DNA of 64,000 nt from Vogesella sp. XCS3 (GTDB lineage Bacteria; Pseudomonadota; Gammaproteobacteria; Burkholderiales; Chromobacteriaceae). Under the pieces are notes generated by a model. That model searched no databases, was not told the DNA's origin, and worked only from the letters and a program-made list of their open reading frames with translations. Both the position numbers and the translations under genes were made by a program. Shown piece after piece: positions 1 to 8,515 of this stretch. Each line of letters starts with the position of its first letter. The stretch's first letter is position 1. The stretch lies in assembly GCF_020616155.1 (NCBI RefSeq), contig NZ_CP085530.1:1735501-1799500 (forward strand), read 5' to 3'.

Positions 1-480
1 CAGTACCGGGTACTTCTGCTTGTCGGCAATGATGGTGGTGCTGAACTTGGCCATCACGTCCGGGCGGTCCGGATAGTAGGTAATCTTGCGGAAGCCTTCC
101 GGCTCGCACTGGGTATACAGGTTGCCGCTGGAGCCATACAGGCCATTGAGGCTGGTATTGGCTACCGGGTCGATTTCGGTTTCGATATCCAGGATAAAGC
201 TGTCCGGCACATCGAAAATCTCCAGGCCTTCGGCGTGCTGGCGGTAGGCACCTGGCTGCAGCTGGTCACCATCCAGTACCACCGACAGCAGCGTGGCGCT
301 GCCATCCAGCTGCAGTACGTTGGCCGCAGTGGATTCCGGGTTGCGGTGAATCACCATGCGGGAGCGTACACGGGTTTGCGTGTCTTCCAGTACGTCGAAT
401 GTCAGGTCTACCTTGTCTACCAGATAGGCTGGCGGCAGGTAATCCTGGCGATATTTGATCTGTGGCTGTTGTTGGCTCAT
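1..480 (-). CDS. pepN: Aminopeptidase N, N-terminal part (cut by window edge)
   Basis: Reading the minus strand from the ATG at 478-480 gives about 160 residues that follow the start of E. coli PepN closely: a Gln-rich start, then KYRQDYLPPAYLVDKVDLTF, the CEPEGFRKITYY segment and PDRPDVMAKFSTTIIADK. PepN is a cytoplasmic M1-family zinc aminopeptidase that removes N-terminal residues from peptides during peptide turnover. Only the N-terminal beta-sandwich domain is in the window; the HExxH zinc site lies beyond the left edge and cannot be checked. A GAGG stretch sits upstream of the start. The M61 peptidase gene ends 80 bp upstream on the same strand, so the two could be co-transcribed. The family call is firm. 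Confidence 0.93.
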   Translation of the reverse strand, partial: MSQQQPQIKYRQDYLPPAYLVDKVDLTFDVLEDTQTRVRSRMVIHRNPESTAANVLQLDGSATLLSVVLDGDQLQPGAYRQHAEGLEIFDVPDSFILDIETEIDPVANTSLNGLYGSSGNLYTQCEPEGFRKITYYPDRPDVMAKFSTTIIADKQKYPVL

Positions 481-560
481 GAACGGGCATCCTCAGTAGG
501 CTTGCAAGGCGGGTCGGCGCGCGCCGCCTCCTTGTCTTTATCAACGCAAAGCGTCCCTGG

Positions 561-2351
561 TTATTGTTTGATCCACGCGGCGGCACCGGGTGCCAGGCTC
601 AGGCGGCAAGTGTCGGCTTGCGTGGCTTGCAGTGTGACTTTGTAGGTAGCCAGCTCGTCACGGCGGAAGGCGTGTACTTTGACGGCATCGCCTACTTGGT
701 GGCGGGCGATGGCTTTATCAAGATCGCTGGCTTTCAGGCCGTTTACCGCCACGATGACGTCCCCGCCGGACAGGCCCGCGGCCTGAGCGGCACCGCCATC
801 GAGCACCTGCAGCAGACGCACGCCCAGCGTATCGGCAGCCGCTTTCACGCCAAAGGTTGGCCGCACTGCGGCAGGCTGGATGCTGTCTACGACGCTGCCG
901 CTATCTGCGGGGCTATCGGATGGCACCATCTGCAGACTGACCCCCTGGGTAGCCAGCAGTTCAGCCAGCGGCAGGTCTTGCGTACTACGGATAGCTTTAT
1001 CGAAGAACTGGCCCAGTTTCAGGCCGGTGGCTTGCTCGGCTACCTGCTCCCACTCGCCCTCGGCCAAGCCCTGGCCGTCGGCCAGCCATTTTTGCCATAG
1101 CGCCAGCATCACGGTATCCAGGCTCTTGGCGCCGCCGGTTTCGTGGCGGATGTGCAGGTCCAGCGCCAGCGCGGCCAGCGAACCCTTGGTGTAGTAGCTG
1201 ACAATGCTGTTGGGGCTGTTTTCGTCCTGGCGGTAATACTTGGTCCACGCATCGAAGCTGGAGTCGGCCAGGGTCTGCTTGGTACGGCCATTGCCGCGCA
1301 TGACGCCGGTAATGGTTTTGGCCAGCAGGCCCAGGTAGCGTTTTTCGTCAATCAGGCCACTGCGCACCAGCGCCAGATCGTCGTAATACGAGGTAATGCC
1401 CTCGAACGCCCACAGCAGCGTGGTGTGGCCTTCACGGTTCAGGTCGTAAGGGGTGAACACGGCCGGCTTCATGCGCTTCACGTTCCAGCTGTGGAAATAC
1501 TCGTGGCTGATCAAGCCCAACAGGCGCAGGTAGCCGTCGCCGATCTCGCCCTCAGCCAGGCCCGGCGCCGGCAGGTCGTCGCGGTTGGCCACCAGCGCGG
1601 TAGAGGCGCGGTGCTCCAGGCCGCCGTAGATGTCGGCGCCGACAAACAGCATGAACACGTAGCGGTCGAACGGGGCGGGCTCGCCAAAGAAGCGGATCTG
1701 CCACTCGCAAATACGCTTGGTATCGGCAGCCAGGCGCTTGAGGTCTGCCTGGCAGACGCCAGAAACCACAAACTCGTGCGGCACGCCGCAGGCCTTGAAT
1801 GTGATGCGCTGGAAACGGCCCAGCTCTACCGGGTGGTCGATCAGCTCGTCGTAGTTGGCCGCACGGTAGCGGCCGAAACCGCTCTTTTTGTGCACGTCGA
1901 GCGCGGGCAAGCTGGTGGCCACTTGCCAGTCAGACAAAGCTTTGCTGGCCGGGGCATCGATATCGACAGTGCAAGGATCATTTTCGAAGCCATCTGCCGA
2001 CAGGAAAACACTGGTGCCGTTATAGAAACCGCGGTTGGCATCGAGATAGGCCCCGCGCACCGACAAATCGTAGGCGTACACCTGGTAGCGCACGGTCAGT
2101 TCGCCCTTCACCGGGGCGGCCTGCCAGCTGTGCTTGTCCAGCTTGGTCAGGGCTACCGCCTTTTTGCCGCTGCTGGCGCTGATCTGCACGATATGGCGGG
2201 CAAACTCGCGCACCATATAGCTGCCCGGTATCCAGGCTGGCAGGCGCAGTACTTGCCCGACGGCGGCAGGCTGGGCAACGGTGACGGTCACCTCGAAAAG
2301 GTGGGCTTGCGGGTCGAGTACGCAAAGGCGGTAGCTAACAGAGGAAGACAT
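561..2351 (-). CDS. M61 family glycyl aminopeptidase with PDZ domain
   Basis: A protein of about 596 residues. The N-terminal beta domain (1-170) contains LRLPAWIPGSYMVREFARHI, typical of M61 peptidases. The zinc site HEYFH lies near residues 283-287, with the third ligand Glu in WAFEGITSYYDD near 317. A PDZ domain follows (about 490-580, LLQVLDGGAAQAAGLSGGD). M61 enzymes are metallo-aminopeptidases with a preference for glycine or alanine; the PDZ domain probably helps bind substrate. An in-frame upstream start exists at 2396, but the Met at 2349-2351 begins the conserved part and is preferred. No signal peptide is seen, so it is probably cytoplasmic. It precedes pepN on the same strand. Confidence 0.9.
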   Translation of the reverse strand: MSSSVSYRLCVLDPQAHLFEVTVTVAQPAAVGQVLRLPAWIPGSYMVREFARHIVQISASSGKKAVALTKLDKHSWQAAPVKGELTVRYQVYAYDLSVRGAYLDANRGFYNGTSVFLSADGFENDPCTVDIDAPASKALSDWQVATSLPALDVHKKSGFGRYRAANYDELIDHPVELGRFQRITFKACGVPHEFVVSGVCQADLKRLAADTKRICEWQIRFFGEPAPFDRYVFMLFVGADIYGGLEHRASTALVANRDDLPAPGLAEGEIGDGYLRLLGLISHEYFHSWNVKRMKPAVFTPYDLNREGHTTLLWAFEGITSYYDDLALVRSGLIDEKRYLGLLAKTITGVMRGNGRTKQTLADSSFDAWTKYYRQDENSPNSIVSYYTKGSLAALALDLHIRHETGGAKSLDTVMLALWQKWLADGQGLAEGEWEQVAEQATGLKLGQFFDKAIRSTQDLPLAELLATQGVSLQMVPSDSPADSGSVVDSIQPAAVRPTFGVKAAADTLGVRLLQVLDGGAAQAAGLSGGDVIVAVNGLKASDLDKAIARHQVGDAVKVHAFRRDELATYKVTLQATQADTCRLSLAPGAAAWIKQ

Positions 2352-2428
2352 AGTGCTGAAACCGTTCTGTGGCAGAAAGATGCTGGATTCTAGCACCGGC
2401 TGTACAAAACCACCCCTGACCTTCAGTC

Positions 2429-2476
2429 TTGATCTTCATCAATAGCAGTACTACCGATGACAATATAATCCACATC
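2429..2476 (+). promoter_or_regulatory. FNR/ANR-type box and -10 element upstream of ccoN
   Basis: TTGATCTTCATCAA at 2429-2442 is an exact match to the FNR consensus TTGAT-N4-ATCAA. A perfect TATAAT lies at 2464-2469. A start about 7 bases further on (around 2476-2477) would put the box centre at -41.5, the class II activator position. This implies oxygen-limited induction of the cbb3 oxidase, as known in other proteobacteria. The start site is inferred. It would leave a leader of about 300 nt (2477-2773) before ccoN; I see no ORF of interest in that leader, only a second TTGATCAA-like half site near 2667. Confidence 0.8.
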
Positions 2477-2773
2477 TGTCAAAAGGCTAAAAAGGCCAAA
2501 AAGCCAGCATGGGCGGGGGAAACAGTACACAGCCCCGCGTTCTTGACTGGTGGCTGGTGCCTGAATTGATTAGAATAGCCTGTTGAATACGCGGGTGTAT
2601 TAAAGCACTTGTTCTTGCCTGGCAAGGCAGTGGTGCAAAGCGGGGCGCACCAGCTACAGGGGTTTTGATCAACACCCAAGAACTTGATACACCTCCCCAG
2701 TTTTGGGCTGGTACACAAAATTCAAGTCACCAGTTTTACACGTTCTAGTTCGCAACCTTGGAGAAAACCCTAA

Positions 2774-4198
2774 ATGGATACGCAATCCACTTATAACTAT
2801 AAGGTGGTGCGCCAGTTCTCGATAATGACCGTGGTTTGGGGCATTGTCGGGATGCTGGTTGGCGTCATTATTGCGGCCCAGCTGGTGTGGCCGGAGCTCA
2901 ACTTTGGGCCCTGGTTCCACTACGGCCGTCTGCGCCCCCTGCACACCAACGCCGTGATCTTTGCATTCGGCGGCTGCGCGCTGTTTGCCACGTCTTACTA
3001 CGTGGTGCAGCGTACCTGTAACGTTCGCCTGATTTCCGACAAGCTGGCTGCGTTTACCTTCTGGGGTTGGCAACTGGTTATCGTACTGGCCGCCATCACC
3101 CTGCCGCTGGGCATTACCGCCGGTAAGGAATACGCCGAGCTGGAATGGCCTATCGACATCCTGATCACCGTGATCTGGGTGGTATACGCCATTGTGTTCT
3201 TCGGTACCCTGGCCATCCGCAAGGTGAAGCACATCTACGTAGCCAACTGGTTCTACGGTGCCTTCATCCTGGCCGTAGCCCTGCTGCACGTCGTAAACAG
3301 CCTGGCTATCCCGGTATCGCTGACCAAGTCCTACTCCATTTACGCCGGCGCAGTGGATGCCATGGTGCAATGGTGGTACGGCCACAACGCCGTAGGCTTC
3401 TTCCTGACTGCCGCCTTCCTGGGCATGATGTACTACTTCGTTCCGAAGCAGGCTGGCCGTCCGGTGTACTCCTACCGTCTGTCCGTGGTGCACTTCTGGG
3501 CGCTGATCTTCACCTACATGTGGGCCGGCCCTCACCACCTGCACTACACCGCCCTGCCTGACTGGACCCAGTCGCTGGGTATGGCGTTCTCGCTGGTACT
3601 GCTGGCACCAAGCTGGGGCGGCATGATCAACGGCATCATGACCCTGTCCGGCGCGTGGCACAAACTGCGTACCGACCCGGTACTGAAGTTCCTGGTGGTA
3701 TCGCTGTCCTTCTACGGTATGTCCACCTTCGAAGGCCCGATGATGTCCATCAAAACCGTTAACGCCCTGTCGCACTACACCGACTGGACCGTTGGCCACG
3801 TGCACTCCGGTGCCCTGGGCTGGGTTGCCTTCATCTCTATCGGTTCCATGTACTACCTGCTGCCGCGCCTGTTCGGCCGTGACAGCATGCACAGCGTGAA
3901 ACTGATCGAAGCTCACTTCTGGCTGGCTACCGTTGGCGTGGTGCTGTACATCGCCTCCCTGTGGATTGCCGGTGTGATGCAAGGCCTGATGTGGCGCGCA
4001 CTGAACGCCGACGGCACCCTCACCTACTCGTTTGTAGAAGCCGTTAAAGCGTCCTACCCGTACCTGTTTGTCCGCTTCCTGGGTGGTTTCCTGTTCCTGT
4101 CCGGTATGTTGCTGATGGCTTACAACACCTTCCGTACCGTAGCAGCAGGTCGTCCGGTAGATGCCAAGATCCCGGCAGTTACCGCGCACGCGCACTAA
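2774..4198 (+). CDS. ccoN: cbb3-type cytochrome c oxidase subunit I (CcoN)
   Basis: A 474-residue multi-spanning membrane protein, the catalytic subunit that holds heme b and the heme b3/CuB site where oxygen is reduced to water with proton pumping. The expected histidine clusters are visible: [11 protein letters not shown] near the N-terminus, [19 protein letters not shown], and [11 protein letters not shown] toward the end. Length and order match CcoN of other betaproteobacteria. It is the first gene of ccoNOQP; an 18-bp gap separates it from ccoO, with AAGGA ahead of the next start. The FNR-type promoter at 2429-2476 probably drives the operon. Confidence 0.97.
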   Translation: MDTQSTYNYKVVRQFSIMTVVWGIVGMLVGVIIAAQLVWPELNFGPWFHYGRLRPLHTNAVIFAFGGCALFATSYYVVQRTCNVRLISDKLAAFTFWGWQLVIVLAAITLPLGITAGKEYAELEWPIDILITVIWVVYAIVFFGTLAIRKVKHIYVANWFYGAFILAVALLHVVNSLAIPVSLTKSYSIYAGAVDAMVQWWYGHNAVGFFLTAAFLGMMYYFVPKQAGRPVYSYRLSVVHFWALIFTYMWAGPHHLHYTALPDWTQSLGMAFSLVLLAPSWGGMINGIMTLSGAWHKLRTDPVLKFLVVSLSFYGMSTFEGPMMSIKTVNALSHYTDWTVGHVHSGALGWVAFISIGSMYYLLPRLFGRDSMHSVKLIEAHFWLATVGVVLYIASLWIAGVMQGLMWRALNADGTLTYSFVEAVKASYPYLFVRFLGGFLFLSGMLLMAYNTFRTVAAGRPVDAKIPAVTAHAH

Positions 4199-4216
4199 GG
4201 GAGCCAAGGAAACATC

Positions 4217-4831
4217 ATGGAAAAGATCCAGAAACTGATTGAAGAAAACGTAGCGTATCTGATCGTGCTGACCCTGCTGGTTATCAGTGTGGCCGCCCTG
4301 ATCGAGATCGTACCGTTGATGTTCCAGAAGTCCACCACCCAGCCTGTAGCCGGTGTGAAGCCTTACACCGCCCTGCAGCTGACCGGTCGTGACATCTATA
4401 TCCGCGAAGGCTGCTACACCTGCCACTCGCAGATGATTCGTCCGTTCCGTGCGGAAACCGAGCGCTATGGCCACTACTCCGTAGCCGGCGAATCGGTATA
4501 CGACCACCCGTTCCAGTGGGGCTCCAAACGTACTGGCCCGGATCTGGCCCGTGTAGGTGGCCGTTACTCCGACGAATGGCACCGTGTTCACCTGACCAAC
4601 CCGCGTGACGTGGTACCAGAGTCCAACATGCCTGCCTTCCCGTGGCTGGCTCGCAACCTGGCCGATGCTGACGGCGTAGCTGCCAAGATGACCGCCCTGC
4701 GCAAGGTTGGCGTGCCATACACCGACAAGGAAATTGCCGAGGCGAAAGCCCAGGTAGAGGGCAAGTCCGAGCTGGATGCGCTGATTACCTACCTGCAAGG
4801 CCTGGGCCTTGCACTGAAGAACGCGCGTTAA
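4217..4831 (+). CDS. ccoO: cbb3-type cytochrome c oxidase monoheme subunit (CcoO)
   Basis: A 204-residue protein with one N-terminal membrane anchor (about residues 13-33) and a single heme c motif, CYTCH, followed by SQMIRPF, the usual CcoO signature. It faces the periplasm and passes electrons from CcoP or soluble cytochromes to CcoN. Length is normal for the family. It lies 18 bp after ccoN and 3 bp before ccoQ, within one operon. Confidence 0.97.
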   Translation: MEKIQKLIEENVAYLIVLTLLVISVAALIEIVPLMFQKSTTQPVAGVKPYTALQLTGRDIYIREGCYTCHSQMIRPFRAETERYGHYSVAGESVYDHPFQWGSKRTGPDLARVGGRYSDEWHRVHLTNPRDVVPESNMPAFPWLARNLADADGVAAKMTALRKVGVPYTDKEIAEAKAQVEGKSELDALITYLQGLGLALKNAR

Positions 4832-4834
4832 GCC

Positions 4835-5017
4835 ATGGACTGGACTAATCTGGGGCGCATCCTGTTCACGGTATTCTGCTTTACCGTGTTTATCGTGATT
4901 GCATTGGGTGCCTTCGGTAAAAAAGCCAAGAAGCGTTATGACGAAGCGGCCAACCTCGTGATGGACGAGGACGACACGCCAGCAGCGGATAACGCTTCCA
5001 ACGGAGCGAAGCAATGA
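4835..5017 (+). CDS. ccoQ: cbb3-type oxidase small subunit CcoQ
   Basis: A 60-residue protein with a single membrane span (about 9-27) followed by a charged tail, KKAKKRYDEAANLVMDEDD. This is the usual form of CcoQ/FixQ, which helps stabilise or assemble the cbb3 oxidase. Its stop overlaps the start of ccoP by 4 bp (ATGA), showing tight coupling. Confidence 0.92.
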   Translation: MDWTNLGRILFTVFCFTVFIVIALGAFGKKAKKRYDEAANLVMDEDDTPAADNASNGAKQ

Positions 5018-5928
5018 GTGATTTTGTGAGTGATTTCTGGGGCGTATATATCGCCGTAGTGGTGATTGTGGGTCTGGTGGGCTTGACCTTCCTGCTGTTC
5101 TCGCAATCGAAAACCACTGTCAAGAAAGGTGAAGAAGTTCAGATCACCGGCCATATCTGGGACGATGACCTGGCTGAATACAACAACCCGCTGCCACGCT
5201 GGTGGATGTTGATGTTCTATCTGACCCTGATCTTTGCTGCAGTTTACCTGGTACTGTACCCGGGCCTGGGTACCTGGAAGGGTATTCGCGGCTGGACTTC
5301 GGTAGGCCAGTACAAAGAAGAGAAAGCCGTTGCAGAAGCCAAATACCAGCCGCTGTACGACAAGTACCTGAAACAGGACATCAAGGCTGTCGCTGCCGAT
5401 CCGGAAGCACAAGCCATGGGCAAACGCCTGTTCCAGACCTACTGCGTACAGTGCCACGGCTCTGATGCACGCGGTGCCAAAGGCTTCCCGAACCTGACGG
5501 ACAGCGACTGGCTGTATGGTGGTGACCCGAAAACCATCCACACCACTATCGCAGGTGGCCGTCAGGGCCAGATGCCGGCCTTCGGCGCTGCATTCGGTGA
5601 AGAAAAGGTGAAAGACGTTGCCAACTACGCTATGTCGCTGTCCGGCAAGAAACACGATGCCGACCGCGCTGCGCGTGGCAAGGAAACCTTCGCTGCCATT
5701 TGCTCGGCCTGCCACGGTGCAGACGGTAAAGGTAACCAGGCGATGGGTGCTCCTAACCTGACCGACAATGTATGGCTGTATGGTGGTACCGAAAAAACCA
5801 TCATCGAAACCGTTACCAACGGCCGCAACAACCAGATGCCAGCCTGGAAAGACTTCCTGGGTGATGGCAAGGTTCACCTGCTGACCGCTTACGTTTATGG
5901 CTTGTCCAATAACGCCAAAGCCCAGTAA
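5014..5928 (+). CDS. ccoP: cbb3-type cytochrome c oxidase diheme subunit (CcoP)
   Basis: A 304-residue protein. The N-terminal part has two hydrophobic segments, one at the extreme N-terminus and a second near 68-90 after the conserved HIWDDDLAEYNNPLPRWW segment. Two cytochrome c domains follow, with motifs CVQCH and CSACH. It is the membrane-anchored electron entry subunit of the cbb3 oxidase. It is the last gene of the operon and is followed by a strong terminator. Confidence 0.97.
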   Translation: MSDFVSDFWGVYIAVVVIVGLVGLTFLLFSQSKTTVKKGEEVQITGHIWDDDLAEYNNPLPRWWMLMFYLTLIFAAVYLVLYPGLGTWKGIRGWTSVGQYKEEKAVAEAKYQPLYDKYLKQDIKAVAADPEAQAMGKRLFQTYCVQCHGSDARGAKGFPNLTDSDWLYGGDPKTIHTTIAGGRQGQMPAFGAAFGEEKVKDVANYAMSLSGKKHDADRAARGKETFAAICSACHGADGKGNQAMGAPNLTDNVWLYGGTEKTIIETVTNGRNNQMPAWKDFLGDGKVHLLTAYVYGLSNNAKAQ

Positions 5929-5941
5929 TTGACCCTGCTCA

Positions 5942-5971
5942 ATACTGCCCGCGCAAGCGGGCAGTATCTTT
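5942..5971 (+). terminator. Rho-independent terminator after ccoNOQP
   Basis: An 11-bp perfect stem (ATACTGCCCGC / GCGGGCAGTAT) with a GCAA tetraloop is followed by CTTTT. It separates ccoP from ccoG and implies that ccoG has its own promoter. Confidence 0.9.
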
Positions 5972-6017
5972 TGTGCTAACATTTTATTTGTTTGTGAATT
6001 GTTTTAGCATCAAGCAT

Positions 6018-6059
6018 GCTTCATAAAGACCCTAGAATAAGCTGGGTGCTTTATGAAGC
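6018..6059 (+). promoter_or_regulatory. Inverted repeat / leader hairpin just upstream of ccoG
   Basis: GCTTCATAAAG at 6018-6028 pairs perfectly with CTTTATGAAGC at 6049-6059. An inner CCC/GGG extends the stem to about 14 bp with a small bulge. It ends 8 bases before the AAGGA ribosome site of ccoG and lacks a T-run, so it is not an ordinary terminator. It could be an operator or a translation-controlling hairpin. Function is unknown. Confidence 0.6.
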
Positions 6060-6078
6060 GTTCTCCAAGGAAAGCCAG

Positions 6079-7497
6079 ATGAGCGACAAGCTGAAAGATA
6101 TCGGGGTCAAGGTAGAAAAGCCCCAGGGTGAAACGGTTTCGCTGTATGCAGCGCAAAAGAAGATCTACCCGCGCAGCGCAAAAGGTGTATTTGCCAACTG
6201 GCGCATCCTGTTTGTGATTGCTACCCAGCTGGTGTATTTCGGCCTGCCATGGCTGCAGTGGAATGGCCGCCAGGCCGTACTGTTTGACCTGGTCAGCCGC
6301 AAGTTCTACCTGTTTGGCCTCACCATCATGCCGCAAGACTTTGTCTATCTGGCTGCCCTGCTGATGTGCTGTGCCTTCGGCCTGTTTACCTGGACCACCA
6401 TCGCCGGCCGCCTCTGGTGTGGTTACTCCTGCCCGCAGACGGTGTATACCGAGATCATGCTGTGGATCGAGGAAAAAATCGAAGGCGACCGCAATAAACG
6501 CATCAAACTGGATAAAGAACCATGGAGCCTGCGCAAACTGCGCATCAAAGGCACCTCGCACGGCATCATGATCCTGTTCTCGCTGTGGACCGGCTTTACC
6601 CTGGTGGGCTACTTCACGCCGATGCAAGACCTGCTCAAGGCCATGCCTACGTTCAACTACGGTACGTGGGAAACCTTCTGGATGTTCTTCTACGCCGGCT
6701 TTACCTACCTGCTGGCCGCCCATATGCGCGAACAGGTATGCATGTACATGTGCCCGTACGCCCGCTTCCAGAGCGCCATGTTCGATGAAGACACGCTGAT
6801 CATCTCCTACGACGAAAAACGCGGCGAGCCACGCGGCGCGCGTAAAAAAGGCCAGGAGCAAGCCAACCTGGGCGACTGCATCAACTGTGGTATCTGCGTA
6901 CAAGTCTGCCCTACCGGCATCGACATCCGTAACGGCCTGCAATACGAGTGCATCGGCTGTGCCGCCTGTATCGACGCCTGCGACGAAGTCATGGTGAAGA
7001 TAGGCAGCCCCAAAGGCCTGATCCGCTACACCACAGAAGCTGCCCTGGAAGGCAAATACCCGGAAAGCGCCATTGTTTCTCGCCTGAAACGGCCACGGGT
7101 CGTGATGTACATGCTGGTGCTGTCGGTCATCTTCATTGCCGCCATCGCCTCGCTCAGCATGCGCAAACCGTTCAAGGTGGATATCATTCGGGATCGCGCA
7201 TCCTTGGTACGTGAAACCAACGACGGCCTGCTGGAAAACACCTACAGCATCCGTATCATGAACGTATCGGAACAAGTGCAGACATTCCGCATCAAAGTGG
7301 AAGGTCTGGAAGGAATCAAACTGGTTAGCGAGCACCCGCAAATCCGTGTAGAAGGCATGAGCAACGAGCTGGTGTCGGTACGCGCCCAGGTTGCGCCGGA
7401 AATTGCCACCAAAGGCAGCCACGAGATTCACTTCACCATCGAGTCGCTGACCAACGAGGCCAGCATTGAAGAGAAATCCAGCTTTATCGGGGAATAA
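6079..7497 (+). CDS. ccoG: Cytochrome c oxidase accessory protein CcoG (FixG/RdxA)
   Basis: A membrane iron-sulfur protein of about 472 residues, known as a copper reductase / assembly factor for cbb3 oxidase. Visible features: membrane segments in the first half, CGYSCPQTVYTE, and two ferredoxin-type clusters, CINCGICVQVCPTGID and CIGCAACIDACDEV. The C-terminal part has an Ig-like IG_FixG fold ending near residue 472. An ATG at 6016 is in frame, but the one at 6079 has AAGGA 7 bases upstream and matches the family start, so it is preferred. fixH follows after 3 bp. The copper ATPase ccoI and ccoS, often linked to these genes, are not in this window. Confidence 0.95.
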   Translation: MSDKLKDIGVKVEKPQGETVSLYAAQKKIYPRSAKGVFANWRILFVIATQLVYFGLPWLQWNGRQAVLFDLVSRKFYLFGLTIMPQDFVYLAALLMCCAFGLFTWTTIAGRLWCGYSCPQTVYTEIMLWIEEKIEGDRNKRIKLDKEPWSLRKLRIKGTSHGIMILFSLWTGFTLVGYFTPMQDLLKAMPTFNYGTWETFWMFFYAGFTYLLAAHMREQVCMYMCPYARFQSAMFDEDTLIISYDEKRGEPRGARKKGQEQANLGDCINCGICVQVCPTGIDIRNGLQYECIGCAACIDACDEVMVKIGSPKGLIRYTTEAALEGKYPESAIVSRLKRPRVVMYMLVLSVIFIAAIASLSMRKPFKVDIIRDRASLVRETNDGLLENTYSIRIMNVSEQVQTFRIKVEGLEGIKLVSEHPQIRVEGMSNELVSVRAQVAPEIATKGSHEIHFTIESLTNEASIEEKSSFIGE

Positions 7498-7500
7498 GGC

Positions 7501-8025
7501 ATGCAAAACCACACCGGGGCCCCGCGCCCCTGGTACAAAGACCGCTGGCCATGGCTACTCATGGCCGGCCCTTTCCTGGCTGTCGTCGCCGGTATCATCA
7601 CCTTCCGCATCGCTGTTGTAACGGCCGATGACATGGTGACCGACGACTACTACAAGCGCGGCAAGGACATCAATCTGGAGCTGGGCCGCGACAAGGCGGC
7701 CATCGAGCTGGGTATCGATGCACAAGCCATGTTCAGTGACGACGGTCAGTCGGTACGCGTCCTGACCACCAGCAAGACACCCCTGCAGGGCGACCTTGTC
7801 CTTACCCTGCTGCACCCTACCCGCCAGCAAGACGACCAGCACGTCACCCTGGCCCGTCAGGGCGACAATATCTACCAGGCCCGCATCAATGCCGGCAATG
7901 CCAAGCACTGGTATGTGCGCCTGGAAGACAAAGCCGGCAAGTGGCGCTTGCAAGGCGAGTGGCGCCCAGGCGAAAGTGCCATGGTGCAACTGGGCAACCC
8001 CAAACTGGAACAGCCAGCACAATGA
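7501..8025 (+). CDS. fixH: FixH family protein
   Basis: A 174-residue protein with one N-terminal membrane span (about 17-40) and a periplasmic domain. The DYYKRGKDIN segment just after the span is typical of FixH/CcoH, a protein needed for cbb3 oxidase assembly. It starts 3 bp after ccoG and is followed after 10 bp by a lipoprotein gene, so the three are probably one transcription unit. Confidence 0.88.
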   Translation: MQNHTGAPRPWYKDRWPWLLMAGPFLAVVAGIITFRIAVVTADDMVTDDYYKRGKDINLELGRDKAAIELGIDAQAMFSDDGQSVRVLTTSKTPLQGDLVLTLLHPTRQQDDQHVTLARQGDNIYQARINAGNAKHWYVRLEDKAGKWRLQGEWRPGESAMVQLGNPKLEQPAQ

Positions 8026-8035
8026 GGAGCGCAGC

Positions 8036-8425
8036 ATGAGCCGGATCAACCGACGTCATCTTTTACTCGGCCTGGCCACCAGTACCCTGGCAGCCTGCGC
8101 CACCCGCCCGGGCATGGGCTATGTCAACGGTAGCGCTTTCTACCTGGAACGCATCGCCTACCCGCAAGACAAGACCACGCTGCGCGTACGTTTGCTGGAT
8201 GTCACCAGCGGCGCCCCCGCCGTGCTGGCCGAGCAGACACTGGAAAAGGTCGCCACGCCCATCGCCTTCTCGCTGTGCTACGACTACGCCGCCATCAAGC
8301 CCGGCCGCCAGTACGCAGTGGACGCCCGCCTGTTTGTCGATGGCGAGCTGCGCATGCAGGCCGCCGAGCCGGTAGCCAACCTGGCCAACAAGCTGGATAT
8401 CCGCCTGGTGATGGTGGGTCAGTAA
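8036..8425 (+). CDS. YbaY-type small lipoprotein
   Basis: A 129-residue protein starting with a short Arg-rich n-region, a hydrophobic core and a lipobox (TLAAC, Cys about residue 20), so a likely lipoprotein. The rest (SAFYLERIAYPQDKTTLRVR and the later YDYAAIKPGRQYAVDARLFV) follows the YbaY / META-associated small-lipoprotein pattern of beta-rich domains. Function is unknown. AGGAG precedes the ATG at 8036. Its position after fixH suggests a cell-envelope protein expressed with the oxidase assembly genes, but no functional link is shown. Confidence 0.75.
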   Translation: MSRINRRHLLLGLATSTLAACATRPGMGYVNGSAFYLERIAYPQDKTTLRVRLLDVTSGAPAVLAEQTLEKVATPIAFSLCYDYAAIKPGRQYAVDARLFVDGELRMQAAEPVANLANKLDIRLVMVGQ

Positions 8426-8441
8426 GCCCGCCACGCAGCGC

Positions 8442-8468
8442 AAAAGGCAGCCACCAGGCTGCCTTTTT
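8442..8468 (+). terminator. Rho-independent terminator after the ccoG-fixH-lipoprotein unit
   Basis: AAAAGGCAGCC / GGCTGCCTTTT stem of 11 bp, ACCA loop, then a T-run. It may act in both directions, since the convergent MFS gene ends at 8516. Confidence 0.9.
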
Positions 8469-8486
8469 CATTGTCTGGGCCAAGGC

Positions 8487-8499
8487 AAGGTTGGCCGCA
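8487..8499 (+). repeat. 13-bp DUS-like word, single copy
   Basis: Exact AAGGTTGGCCGCA between the convergent lipoprotein and MFS genes, just after the terminator. One of 12 exact intergenic copies in this window. Confidence 0.85.
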
Positions 8500-8515
8500 A
8501 GCTGCCCGACCAGCC

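Noticed and set aside
2669..5014. A 781-codon open frame antisense to ccoNOQ
   Set aside because: It is a mirror of conserved oxidase genes with strong codon bias; the translation is rich in Gly, Gln and His and resembles no family.
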